Positions 15,785-24,238 of a DNA stretch of 64,000 nt are shown here, one piece after another; position 1 is the first letter of the stretch, and every line of letters begins with the position of its first letter. The DNA is from Flavobacterium sp. UBA2787 (GTDB lineage: Bacteria; Bacteroidota; Bacteroidia; Flavobacteriales; Flavobacteriaceae). A program made the translations under genes and the position numbers. The notes beneath the pieces are model-generated. The model had not been told where the DNA came from, searched no databases, and saw nothing but the letters and a program-made list of their open reading frames with translations. The stretch spans positions 113,961 to 177,960 of the forward strand of contig DEHZ01000003.1 of NCBI GenBank assembly GCA_002352205.1, in the 5' to 3' direction.

Positions 15785-16532
15785 CGGCATTCAGTTTAAC
15801 TAAATAATCTTCTGCTAATTTTATAATTCGAAAATTACCGAGCACTTTGCTGTTTGAATTCAAATAGCCCGTTAATTCCTCATCATAGACAATATAATAT
15901 TTGAATCCGTCAACATATTCTTCCGGAATTTTAAGTTCAGTGATATAAAAATGATTTTCATTCCAACTATCTAATTTTACGCGGAGAAATTCTTTTCTTT
16001 CCACTTCAAGTTCTTCTTTCAACATTTTTGTTCTGCCGGAAATCCAATTAAACAAAGGGTCCAACGAAATTGATCCGCCTACCATTGTACCTGCTCCCAA
16101 CGTTGGATCTAAATCGGTTGCGGTTTTCAAACGACGTTCTGCCGGGGTATAGCTTTTGGGTTTATAATTGATGATTCCCAAATCTTGAGCATTGATTTTG
16201 GTATATTCCGTTACCACTACTTCGTCTAATTTCACTTCTTTGGGTGTAATTTCCACTTCAATAAAACCTTTTTTGATATCGTTTGCAGAAATACTTTTCC
16301 GCCAATAATCCAAATGAACGGCAGAAAAAACGAGTAAATCATCTTCGTTCACTTCTATAGAAAATTCTCCGTTGATGTTGGTTACAGCTGTTTTTTCCGA
16401 AACTAAATTAATCACATGAACGCCTTCTGCCGATTGCTCTTTCACTACAACTTTTCCTTTTATAGTTGTTTGCGAAAATAGCAATGGAACCCAAAACAAA
16501 AAACCGATTATGACAATTTTACTTTTGCTCAT
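15777..16532 (-). CDS. CarboxypepD_reg-like secreted protein, tandem paralogue 1
   Basis: A 251-residue protein, first of the tandem set, with a signal peptide (ending LLFSQ), the regulatory-like domain (KGKVVVKEQSAEGVHVINL, VFSAVHLDYWRKSIS), hinge KLDEVVVTEY and C-terminal blocks YTPAERRLKTA, ISGRTKMLKEE and YVDGFKYYIV. It is very similar to the next two genes, indicating recent tandem duplication. The promoter for the whole leftward unit should lie in 16533-16700, but no exact TAnnTTTG is clear on that strand. Confidence 0.85.
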   Translation of the reverse strand: MSKSKIVIIGFLFWVPLLFSQTTIKGKVVVKEQSAEGVHVINLVSEKTAVTNINGEFSIEVNEDDLLVFSAVHLDYWRKSISANDIKKGFIEVEITPKEVKLDEVVVTEYTKINAQDLGIINYKPKSYTPAERRLKTATDLDPTLGAGTMVGGSISLDPLFNWISGRTKMLKEELEVERKEFLRVKLDSWNENHFYITELKIPEEYVDGFKYYIVYDEELTGYLNSNSKVLGNFRIIKLAEDYLVKLNADE

Positions 16533-16709
16533 CGAGCAAACTAATTTTATAACTTTCTACCAATTTTTTACAATTTAACAACAAAGTTGAAACAAAATTT
16601 TAGTATTCACCACTGAATCAAGTAAAAGTATTACAAATGCTTCCCAAGAATTTCCCAACAACTTTGTAATTTTTTGTTAATCTGATGAAAATCCAATCGC
16701 CACGATGCG

Positions 16710-16717
16710 TATTTTTG
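16710..16717 (+). promoter_or_regulatory. -7 promoter element deciding the pepE start
   Basis: TATTTTTG lies 14 bases before the ATG at 16732 and within a longer possible frame that begins at 16705, so the downstream ATG is the likely start. Confidence 0.55.
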
Positions 16718-16731
16718 TAAAAACAATACAG

Positions 16732-17439
16732 ATGAAAAACCTACTTATTGCCAGCACTTCTACCCTACACGGCGGAAATTACCTCGAGTATTTATTGCCC
16801 GAATTACAACTTCATTTTGCACAATGCAAAACTATTTTATTCGTGCCGTATGCCAGACCGGGCGGAATTTCACATGATGATTACACCTTAAAAGTAAAAA
16901 CATTTTTTGCCTTGTTAAACAAAGAAGTGAGAGGTTTACACGAATTCAATAATCCAACCGAAGCCATCGAAAAAGCGAAAGGTATTTTTACCGGAGGCGG
17001 CAACACATTTTTACTCGTTACGCAACTCCACCAAAACAACCAAATGCAAACGCTCAAAAAAGTCATCGAAAACGGCACACCTTATTTGGGAACCAGTGCC
17101 GGAAGCAACATTTGCGGCCTCACGATGCAAACCACCAACGACATGCCGATTATTTATCCGCCGAGTTTTGAAACGTTGGGAGCCATTCCGTTTAATTTGA
17201 ATCCGCACTACTTGGATGCAGATTTGCAATCGATACACATGGGTGAAACCCGTGAAACCCGAATCAAAGAGTTTCATCAGTTTAACGCACAACCTGTTAT
17301 TGGTTTGCGAGAAGGTAGTTGGCTCGATGTAAAAGGCGACCAAATTGTTTTAAAAGGAGAATTATCCGCACGATTATTTCTGCAGAATCAAGAAGCGATT
17401 GAGGTGGAAAGTGGGAGTGAGATGGAGGGATTTTTGTAA
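16732..17439 (+). CDS. pepE: Peptidase E (alpha-aspartyl dipeptidase)
   Basis: A 235-residue cytoplasmic serine peptidase of family S51 that cleaves dipeptides with N-terminal aspartate. It begins MKNLLIASTSTLHGG; GIFTGGGNTF binds substrate, and the nucleophile is S122 in GTSAGSNICG. NLNPHYLDAD carries the conserved His block. Length matches the family. The frame can be read from 16705, but a promoter lies in that extension. It is divergent from the CarboxypepD_reg array and shows no operon partner. Confidence 0.92.
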   Translation: MKNLLIASTSTLHGGNYLEYLLPELQLHFAQCKTILFVPYARPGGISHDDYTLKVKTFFALLNKEVRGLHEFNNPTEAIEKAKGIFTGGGNTFLLVTQLHQNNQMQTLKKVIENGTPYLGTSAGSNICGLTMQTTNDMPIIYPPSFETLGAIPFNLNPHYLDADLQSIHMGETRETRIKEFHQFNAQPVIGLREGSWLDVKGDQIVLKGELSARLFLQNQEAIEVESGSEMEGFL

Positions 17440-17674
17440 ATAATTTTTCTCACTGAAAACACTGAAAGCACGGAAATAATCTATTATTAGAGAAAATTTT
17501 ATTAATTTCTAAATAACAATCATAGGTTAATTCAATGGATTACTATAAATCAAATAAAAAATTATTTTGTTTATTTTACACACATCAATTTATCGAAGTT
17601 GTATCTGTAGCATATAAATCAAACAAGTATTTAAATATGTATTTTATATATTTATTTTTACAATAATCGGCTCA

Positions 17675-18079
17675 TTGCTTTATGGATCTTATAGACCATG
17701 GGGTCTTGACACTTCAAGTATTTCTTTTTGGTTAGGATCTACAATAACAATTTTAATTTTATTGTATTTATTTACGCCGATTTTTTCTGAAGATACAGTC
17801 AAAGAAATTAGAGTTAGCTCAACTAAAATTGAAGCTGATTATTTCAAAAATAAATCTGTGGTTTTTAGTTATTCAGATATTTCAAAAATTAGTTCTATTA
17901 GAATTAGACAACAAGGTAAAGCAGGATTCATAAGTGATGGGTATCTCTTAACCACTATTCATCTGAAAAACGGTATAGAAATCAATATTTCTCAAGCTGA
18001 AATTGAAAATTATCGGGAAATAGTTGCTGCAGTTGAATATAATTTGAGGAATGAAGATAAAACAAACCCACATTCTTAA
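17675..18079 (+). CDS. Small membrane protein of unknown function; start uncertain
   Basis: A protein of at least 134 residues with hydrophobic segments at the N-terminus and at about 15-35, and a soluble C-terminal half (EIRVSSTKIEADYF, VVFSYSDISKISSI) that reads like a bacterial PH-like beta domain. No family was recognised. The only start in the frame is TTG at 17675, which would cut into a membrane segment; the frame stays open back to 17618 without ATG. Another frame at 17535-17666 begins with ATG and also turns hydrophobic, so one frameshift near 17640-17665 could join them. The region is much more AT-rich than its neighbours. Confidence 0.55.
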   Translation: MLYGSYRPWGLDTSSISFWLGSTITILILLYLFTPIFSEDTVKEIRVSSTKIEADYFKNKSVVFSYSDISKISSIRIRQQGKAGFISDGYLLTTIHLKNGIEINISQAEIENYREIVAAVEYNLRNEDKTNPHS

Positions 18080-18107
18080 AGTAACATAACTACTAATAAA
18101 ATGAAAT

Positions 18108-18485
18108 ATGATTGATTTAGTATACTTTACATTTATGTTCATAATTGTCTACTTATTGTATATTTCTGCAATTACTCATCATTTCTCTTTAAACTTTACG
18201 AAACAAAAAAAAAGACCTTTTTGGCAATTTGTTGAAGAAGAATTTGTGAATAATCAAAAAAGTAATGCATTTAGAGAATTAAAACTATTTTTAAAAGAAT
18301 TTATAAACTCTGTTTGGTTATCGGATAAAAAATTAAAAAAAATTGAAAATGTCAATAATTTAGAAAACTTTGAAGAATTAATTCAAAAATATAAAAATAG
18401 AAGAAATAATTCTTTCAAAAATTTTTTAGCTTTTTTTTTAATACTAATTTTTATTAATTGGGTAGGATTTAAGTATCTTACTTAA
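18108..18485 (+). CDS. Hypothetical two-helix membrane protein
   Basis: A 125-residue protein with a hydrophobic segment at about 4-24 and another at about 104-122, flanking a lysine- and asparagine-rich middle. No family recognised. It lies 28 bases after the preceding AT-rich orphan gene on the same strand and probably belongs with it. Codon choice is extremely A/T biased. It ends just before the terminator shared with tRNA-Gly. Confidence 0.6.
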   Translation: MIDLVYFTFMFIIVYLLYISAITHHFSLNFTKQKKRPFWQFVEEEFVNNQKSNAFRELKLFLKEFINSVWLSDKKLKKIENVNNLENFEELIQKYKNRRNNSFKNFLAFFLILIFINWVGFKYLT

Positions 18486-18499
18486 GATTATTTAAAACA

Positions 18500-18528
18500 A
18501 AAAACCCCAAATTTTCATTTGAGGTTTT
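18500..18528. terminator. Terminator beside tRNA-Gly
   Basis: AAAACCCCAAA and TTTGAGGTTTT form a hairpin with one mismatch. It could end both the tRNA transcript (leftward) and the rightward orphan gene. Confidence 0.7.
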
Positions 18529-18533
18529 AGCAG

Positions 18534-18606
<73 letters not shown>

Positions 18607-18760
18607 TTTTATCTCACAAAGGCTTATTTTCATTGGTGTTCGATGAACTGCGTTTGTGAGTGCAAATATAGACAAATAGTTTTCTTTGTTGCAAATTTTT
18701 TTTCAAAAAAATTATCAAAAAGCTAATAGAATTTATAACCAATTTATTCTGAAAAAGTTA

Positions 18761-18768
18761 TACCTTTA
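18761..18768 (+). promoter_or_regulatory. Near-consensus -7 element for the acetyltransferase
   Basis: TACCTTTA differs from TAnnTTTG in the last base and lies 26 bases before the ATG at 18795. Confidence 0.35.
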
Positions 18769-18794
18769 GTTTTCCAAGTTTTACGAGAGAAATT

Positions 18795-19244
18795 ATGCTT
18801 ACTTTAAAAGAAATAACAGCTTTGGACACTTATTCCGTGAGGCATCCCGTTCTTCGGGAAGGAAAACCGTTGGAAACCTGCCACTTTGAAGGAGATAATT
18901 TGCAATCCACCATTCATCTTGGGCTGTTTATTAATTGTGCTTTAATTGGCGTTGTTTCGCTTTTTAAAACCCAAAACAAAGAGTTCAACGAAGAAAAACA
19001 GTTTCAAATTCGTGGAATGGCAGTCTTAAAACATCATCAAAAAAGAGGCTACGGCGAAAAACTACTTCACGAAGCAGAAGAAATTGCAGAAAAATATAAA
19101 TGTAACCTATTGTGGTTCAACGCACGCGAAACCGCCATTCCGTTTTATAAAAAAGCAGACTATTCCATTCACGGAAAACCTTTTGAAATTGGCGATATTG
19201 GCACTCATTTTGTAATGTATAAAAAAATGAACCCGATTTCTTAG
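18795..19244 (+). CDS. GNAT-family N-acetyltransferase
   Basis: A 149-residue acetyl-CoA-dependent acyltransferase. The acetyl-CoA-binding loop is in QIRGMAVLKHHQKRGYGEKL (Q/R-x-x-G-x-G/A type), and the C-terminal block LWFNARETAIPFYKKADY is typical for the fold. The substrate cannot be told from sequence. It starts a rightward unit, with a lipoprotein L,D-transpeptidase only 5 bases downstream. Confidence 0.88.
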   Translation: MLTLKEITALDTYSVRHPVLREGKPLETCHFEGDNLQSTIHLGLFINCALIGVVSLFKTQNKEFNEEKQFQIRGMAVLKHHQKRGYGEKLLHEAEEIAEKYKCNLLWFNARETAIPFYKKADYSIHGKPFEIGDIGTHFVMYKKMNPIS

Positions 19245-19249
19245 TTGCT

Positions 19250-20824
19250 ATGAAGCATTTTTACCTACTTTTTTTTGTACTCATTTTGATTTCTTGTAAC
19301 AAGAAAAAAAATCCTGATGCTGTCAAAAAACCACCCGCCATTGAAATTACCGATGAGGGAAAAGTACTGGTCATCGACTCCACTTTTCTATCCAAAAAAA
19401 ACGATTCTATTCTTGCTGCTTTTTATCAAGTAAATGAAAACAGAACGTTTTGGTTGGCATTCAATTGCAGGGAATCGCTACTTACCATTTTAAAAAATGT
19501 GGCAGAAGAAGGGTTGAATCCAAAAGACTTCGATTTAAAAAAAATCGAAAAATTAGAAAAATCAATTCCAACCTTATCAGATAAAGAATTGATAGACTAC
19601 GATGTTTTGCTTACAGAAAATTTAAAAAAGTATGTAGAAAAAACGGCGAAAGGTTCTTTAAACCCAAAAGAGTTATACAAAGATTGGGATTTAAAAGAAA
19701 ACAAAATCGATGTGCAACAATTGCTTTTGAATTTTCAGCGAAAAGATTCGTTTGATTTTGCTGTGAATGAAGTAAAACCCAATCACATTATTTATCAAAA
19801 ACTAAAACAAAGTTTAAAACTAATTGACCAATTCCCGGATGAAAATTTCAAAAAACTGGAAATCAAAGACAAAATTGTACTGAATGATACAAATGATGTG
19901 TTAATCGAAGTAAAAAAACGGCTCGCCTATTGGTACGACATGAAAAAACCGGATTCGTTGACTAATATTTATGATGAAACCACGTTTAATGCCGTTAAAA
20001 ACTTTCAAAGTCGGCACGGTTTAGCTCCTGATGGTGTGATTGGAAAAGGAACAATTGCATCGCTGAATTTTACCAAGCAAAAAAGAAAAGAGCAAATTAT
20101 TGCCAACATGGAACGCTGGCGATGGTTTCCGCGAAATTTTGAAAAAGAATACCTCATCATCAACATTCCCGATTATTCGTTGCAGGTGGTGAAAGAAAAA
20201 GATACGGTAAAAACACATCGAATTATTGTGGGTAAAGCAAGTCGAAGCACACCTATTTTATCATCCAAATTGAGTTATGTAGTTTTTAATCCAACTTGGA
20301 CCGTTCCTCCCACAATTTTAAAAGAAGACGTAATTCCGGCAGCGACCAAAAACAGAGGCTATTTTGCTTCCAAAAACATTACAATTTATAGCGGAAGCAC
20401 TGTTGTGAGTCCGTATGATTGGAATCCTGCGAGAGGAAGATCGTACCGTTATGTGCAATCTCCGGGAAGCTTCAATTCGCTTGGATTGGTTAAAATTATG
20501 TTTCCAAATCGGTTTTCGGTATATCTGCATGACACGAATACAAGAGGTTATTTTGAGCGAGAAAATCGTTCATTAAGTTCCGGTTGCGTAAGGGTACAAA
20601 ACCCGTTTGAATTAACAGAATACTTATTATCAGATTCTATTAATTGGAATAAAGAAAAAATCGATGAAGTGTTGGCAGAATCCAAAACAAAGAATGTAAA
20701 CTTTACCAAACCAATTTACCTGCACCTTTTATATTGGACAGCTTGGAGCGATAAAAATCTACTGATTTTTAGAGATGATATTTACGGTTTGGATGCCGAA
20801 TTGTATAAAAAACTACGAAATTAA
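19250..20824 (+). CDS. L,D-transpeptidase lipoprotein, YcbB-like
   Basis: A 524-residue cell-wall enzyme predicted to form 3-3 peptidoglycan crosslinks. The N-terminus carries a lipobox (LILISC), so it is a lipoprotein. A scaffold domain follows; a peptidoglycan-binding domain is at about 218-276 (TTFNAVKNFQSRHGLAPDG), and the YkuD catalytic domain at about 295-450, with the His in YLHDTNTRGYF and the nucleophile Cys in SLSSGCVRVQNP. Order and size match the YcbB (LdtD) group. It overlaps by 12 bases the 3' end of a second, convergent L,D-transpeptidase-like gene. Confidence 0.9.
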   Translation: MKHFYLLFFVLILISCNKKKNPDAVKKPPAIEITDEGKVLVIDSTFLSKKNDSILAAFYQVNENRTFWLAFNCRESLLTILKNVAEEGLNPKDFDLKKIEKLEKSIPTLSDKELIDYDVLLTENLKKYVEKTAKGSLNPKELYKDWDLKENKIDVQQLLLNFQRKDSFDFAVNEVKPNHIIYQKLKQSLKLIDQFPDENFKKLEIKDKIVLNDTNDVLIEVKKRLAYWYDMKKPDSLTNIYDETTFNAVKNFQSRHGLAPDGVIGKGTIASLNFTKQKRKEQIIANMERWRWFPRNFEKEYLIINIPDYSLQVVKEKDTVKTHRIIVGKASRSTPILSSKLSYVVFNPTWTVPPTILKEDVIPAATKNRGYFASKNITIYSGSTVVSPYDWNPARGRSYRYVQSPGSFNSLGLVKIMFPNRFSVYLHDTNTRGYFERENRSLSSGCVRVQNPFELTEYLLSDSINWNKEKIDEVLAESKTKNVNFTKPIYLHLLYWTAWSDKNLLIFRDDIYGLDAELYKKLRN

Positions 20825-21520
20825 TTTCGAAGCTACTTTATAACTTCTTGATGGATGATAAATAAACAAACATGATTTGTCTTTTATCGTTTTGATGATT
20901 TCTTGGTTTAATTCCACCGGCAACGCTGGACAACCTTGACTTCTTCCTAAACGTTTGTTTTGTTTGATGAATTGCTCAGACACATAATCTGCACCGTGAA
21001 TCACAACGGCTCTTTCGCGAGCTTTGTCATTAATTCCTCTTTCCAAACCATCCAATCGAAGCGAAAGTCCATGTTTTCCTTGATATGTTTCTCCGGTAAG
21101 ATAAAAACCTAAACTACTTTGGTATGATTCTGATTTATTCGAAAATGTGGTAGCAAATTCTTCACCTGAATTTCTTCCGTGTGCCACTAGAGAATGATAT
21201 AAAACTGTATTGGTGCTCATATCAATTACCCACATTCTCTTGGAATTGGCAGACAAACTAAAATCGACAAGTGTCAAGATATCGTTTTGAATTAAACCTT
21301 TTTGCTTTAATTGGTAAAAACCTTCTAACGCTTTGGTAAAACTCTCTAATTGCGGAAGTTTAAAATTTTTAGCATCTAAATTATTGTACAAAGAACTCAC
21401 TTTTGATTCAAAAGTTACTTTGGTATTGGATGCGATAATTTTAGGGTCTGTGGTATTATTTGATGGTGTTGTGAATGAAAATAATCCAAACAACAAAACC
21501 GATAAAATCTTGTAATTCAT
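20813..21520 (-). CDS. Murein L,D-transpeptidase catalytic domain protein (YkuD_2)
   Basis: A 235-residue secreted protein with a signal peptide-like N-terminus (residues 1-18). The catalytic region contains MWVIDMSTNTVLYHSLVAHG, the His in AVVIHGADYVS and the Cys in LGRSQGCPALP, matching the YkuD_2 family of presumed L,D-transpeptidases. It is half the size of the convergent neighbour and from a different branch. Its 3' end overlaps that neighbour by 12 bases. A TATTTTTG promoter is at 21557-21564. Confidence 0.88.
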   Translation of the reverse strand: MNYKILSVLLFGLFSFTTPSNNTTDPKIIASNTKVTFESKVSSLYNNLDAKNFKLPQLESFTKALEGFYQLKQKGLIQNDILTLVDFSLSANSKRMWVIDMSTNTVLYHSLVAHGRNSGEEFATTFSNKSESYQSSLGFYLTGETYQGKHGLSLRLDGLERGINDKARERAVVIHGADYVSEQFIKQNKRLGRSQGCPALPVELNQEIIKTIKDKSCLFIYHPSRSYKVASKLIS

Positions 21521-21556
21521 TGGTAATCTACAGGTTAAAAATTAGACTTGGGATGC

Positions 21557-21564
21557 CAAAAATA
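21557..21564 (-). promoter_or_regulatory. -7 promoter element for the YkuD_2 gene
   Basis: TATTTTTG on the minus strand, 36 bases before the ATG at 21520. Confidence 0.5.
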
Positions 21565-21780
21565 TAAATTAAAAGTTTAAAACCAAATTATTTTAAACTA
21601 AATGTCAACTTTTTTGGAAATTAGCTCACTTTCAATGGGAGAACTAAGCAGAAAACGGAAAAAAACTACAATTCGTATCGCGAAAATGTAACATAACGAA
21701 ACTTTAACGTCTTTATAAAATATTTCTTAATGAAATGATAAAGTAATTGTTACTCTAAATCCAATAGTTAATTTTGAATT

Positions 21781-24186
21781 ATGAATTCAATCAGGCCACT
21801 CTTTTTCATCGTTTTATTTTTAATAATAGGAATAACCCAATCGTACAGCCAGAAAAAAACAACTGCTCTTCGTGTCGATGAGTCTATTTCTATTGATGGA
21901 AAATTGGATGAAGCTGTTTGGATGAAAACACCTGTAGCCAATAATTTCATTATGCTCGAACCGGATAATGGTGTGCCGGAATCTCCTGAGAGAAAATCGG
22001 AAGTTAAAGTGATTTATGATGATAATGCCATTTACATAGGAGCAATTTTATACGACAATGAACCAGCCAAAATAGAAAAAGAAATTACACAACGGGATAT
22101 TTTTGGAACAGCAGACCATTTCGGAATTTTCGTTAACGGTTTTAACGATGGTCAGCAAGATTTTCGATTTTTTGTTTCCGCTTCCGGAGTTCAAATGGAT
22201 TGTTTGGCAACCGAAAATAATGAAGATTTTTCGTGGGATGCCATTTGGAACAGCGAAGTAAAAATCACCGATTATGGTTGGGTGGTAGAAATGGAAATTC
22301 CGTATGCAGCTCTTCGTTTTTCAAAAGAAAATGTTCAAACTTGGGGTGTAAATTTTTTTAGAGAAATTCGTCGTTTCAGACAAAAAGTAACGTGGAGCAA
22401 AATCGACAGAGCAGTTGGTTCTGTCATCAATCAAGCCGGTGTTTTGGAAGGAATTGAAAACATCAAAACCCCTACTCGACTATTTTTTATTCCCTATACT
22501 TCGGGCTATGTGGAATCAAACAATTTGGGAACAGAAAGCACTTTTAAAGCCGGAATGGATATCAAATACGGCATCAACGATTCATTTACATTAGATGCGA
22601 TTTTGGTTCCTGATTTTGGTCAAGCCGCTTTTGATAATGTGGAATTAAATTTAGGCCCGTTTGAACAACAATTTAATGAAAACAGACCTTTTTTTACGGA
22701 AGGAACGGATTTATTCTCCAAAGGAAATTTGGTTTATTCACGAAGAATTGGCGGACCTCCATCTTCATCACCTGCAACAAATGAAAACGAAACGGTTGAA
22801 AGTTATCCCAGCACGGTAAATCTGTTGAATGCTTTAAAAGTTTCAGGAAGAACAGCAGAAGGTTTGGGAATAGGTTTTTTAAATGCCATTACCGAAAAAA
22901 CGTATGCTCGAGTTAGAAATACCGATACAAATGAAGTTCGAAATCAATTAGTTGAACCCTTATCTAATTATAATGTATTGGTTTTTGATCAACGATTTAA
23001 CCAAAATTCCTCAGTTTCGTTTATCAACACCAATGTAACACGAGTGGGTGATTTTAGAGATGCCAACGTAACCGGAATTGTGTATGACATCAATTCTAAA
23101 GGAAACAAATATAATTTTTCCGGCGATTTAAAAATGAGTAGCATTTATGATGATGTAAAAGGAAATGGTTATTCAACGTATATGAATTTTGGAAAAACGT
23201 TCGGGAAATATCGTTATTCGATTGCTTCTCAATATGTTTCAAAAGATTTTGACATCAATGATTTAGGTATCAATTTCATAACGAATTATCACAATGTAGC
23301 AGCGAATTTTAATTACCGAATTTTAAATCCAACCAAACTATTCAATTCCTTTAACCTAAATACAAATTATTACATTGAACTTGAAAACACTACCGGAAAA
23401 GCACAAGATCATTGGATTAATTTGAATGTAAATTCCAATACTTTAAAAAACGATTACATTGGATATGGGTTTTTGGTAAGTCCGTTTGTTACTTATAATT
23501 TTTATGAATCAAGAGTTGCTGGCAGACCATTGGCTTTTCCGGCAAGTGGAAATGCGTGGATTTATTTTTCATCTAATTATAATAGAAAATTTGCATTGGA
23601 CATTGAACCTTCAATTAGAATTTTTGATCAAGAAAATCGTATGAACTATGGTTTATTTATTAGTCCGAGATATCGTTTTAACGACAAAATGACATTAATT
23701 TATTCCACCAACTTTTCTCGTCAAAACAGCGATATTGGTTGGGTAGATTTTTCAGAAAGCGACATTATTTTAGCTGAAAGAAATCGTACCACTTTAACCA
23801 ATTCTATTTCAGGAAAATATGCCATCAATAATAAAATGACATTGAATTTAACAACAAGACATTATTGGTCGTTTGCCGAAAATGTTCAGTTTCACACGTT
23901 GTTGGAAGATGGAACTTTTACACCAAACAACAATTACACAACCAATAGAGACGCTAATTTCAACTTGTGGAATTTTGACTTGTCTTATTCTTGGTGGTTT
24001 GCTCCGGGAAGTCAAATAACCGCTTTGTATCGAAACAATGCTCAGAATTTTTCCAACGAAATTGATAAAAGCTACGGTTCAAATTTCAATAATGTGTTTG
24101 AAGATAATTTAAACCACGTTTTTTCTGTGAGTGTTCGCTATTTTATTGATTACAACAAAGCCAAAAACTGGTTTAAAAAAGTATAA
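21781..24186 (+). CDS. DUF5916 outer-membrane protein with CBM9-like N-terminus
   Basis: An 801-residue protein. A signal peptide (about 1-24, ending SQSYSQ) is followed by a carbohydrate-binding family 9-like beta domain (SISIDGKLDEAVWMKTP, IYIGAILYDNE) to about residue 200. The remainder (DUF5916) has repeated amphipathic strands rich in Tyr and Asn, consistent with a large outer-membrane barrel, and contains the conserved FNENRPFFTEGTDLF block. Function in the family is not established; sugar or polymer handling at the surface is a guess from the N-terminal domain. gpmI follows 52 bases later with its own promoter. Confidence 0.87.
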   Translation: MNSIRPLFFIVLFLIIGITQSYSQKKTTALRVDESISIDGKLDEAVWMKTPVANNFIMLEPDNGVPESPERKSEVKVIYDDNAIYIGAILYDNEPAKIEKEITQRDIFGTADHFGIFVNGFNDGQQDFRFFVSASGVQMDCLATENNEDFSWDAIWNSEVKITDYGWVVEMEIPYAALRFSKENVQTWGVNFFREIRRFRQKVTWSKIDRAVGSVINQAGVLEGIENIKTPTRLFFIPYTSGYVESNNLGTESTFKAGMDIKYGINDSFTLDAILVPDFGQAAFDNVELNLGPFEQQFNENRPFFTEGTDLFSKGNLVYSRRIGGPPSSSPATNENETVESYPSTVNLLNALKVSGRTAEGLGIGFLNAITEKTYARVRNTDTNEVRNQLVEPLSNYNVLVFDQRFNQNSSVSFINTNVTRVGDFRDANVTGIVYDINSKGNKYNFSGDLKMSSIYDDVKGNGYSTYMNFGKTFGKYRYSIASQYVSKDFDINDLGINFITNYHNVAANFNYRILNPTKLFNSFNLNTNYYIELENTTGKAQDHWINLNVNSNTLKNDYIGYGFLVSPFVTYNFYESRVAGRPLAFPASGNAWIYFSSNYNRKFALDIEPSIRIFDQENRMNYGLFISPRYRFNDKMTLIYSTNFSRQNSDIGWVDFSESDIILAERNRTTLTNSISGKYAINNKMTLNLTTRHYWSFAENVQFHTLLEDGTFTPNNNYTTNRDANFNLWNFDLSYSWWFAPGSQITALYRNNAQNFSNEIDKSYGSNFNNVFEDNLNHVFSVSVRYFIDYNKAKNWFKKV

Positions 24187-24214
24187 ATCATACTTTCAGA
24201 AAGCCGTATTTCAT

Positions 24215-24222
24215 TATCTTTG
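24215..24222 (+). promoter_or_regulatory. -7 promoter element for gpmI
   Basis: TATCTTTG, an exact TAnnTTTG match, lies 16 bases before the ATG at 24239 and supports that start over the longer frame overlapping the previous gene. Confidence 0.65.
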
Positions 24223-24238
24223 CGTCAAATTTTTTCCT

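Noticed and set aside
20813-21520. The two convergent L,D-transpeptidase genes as a toxin-immunity pair
   Set aside because: Each has a recognisable cell-wall catalytic domain and its own export signal, and neither resembles an immunity protein.
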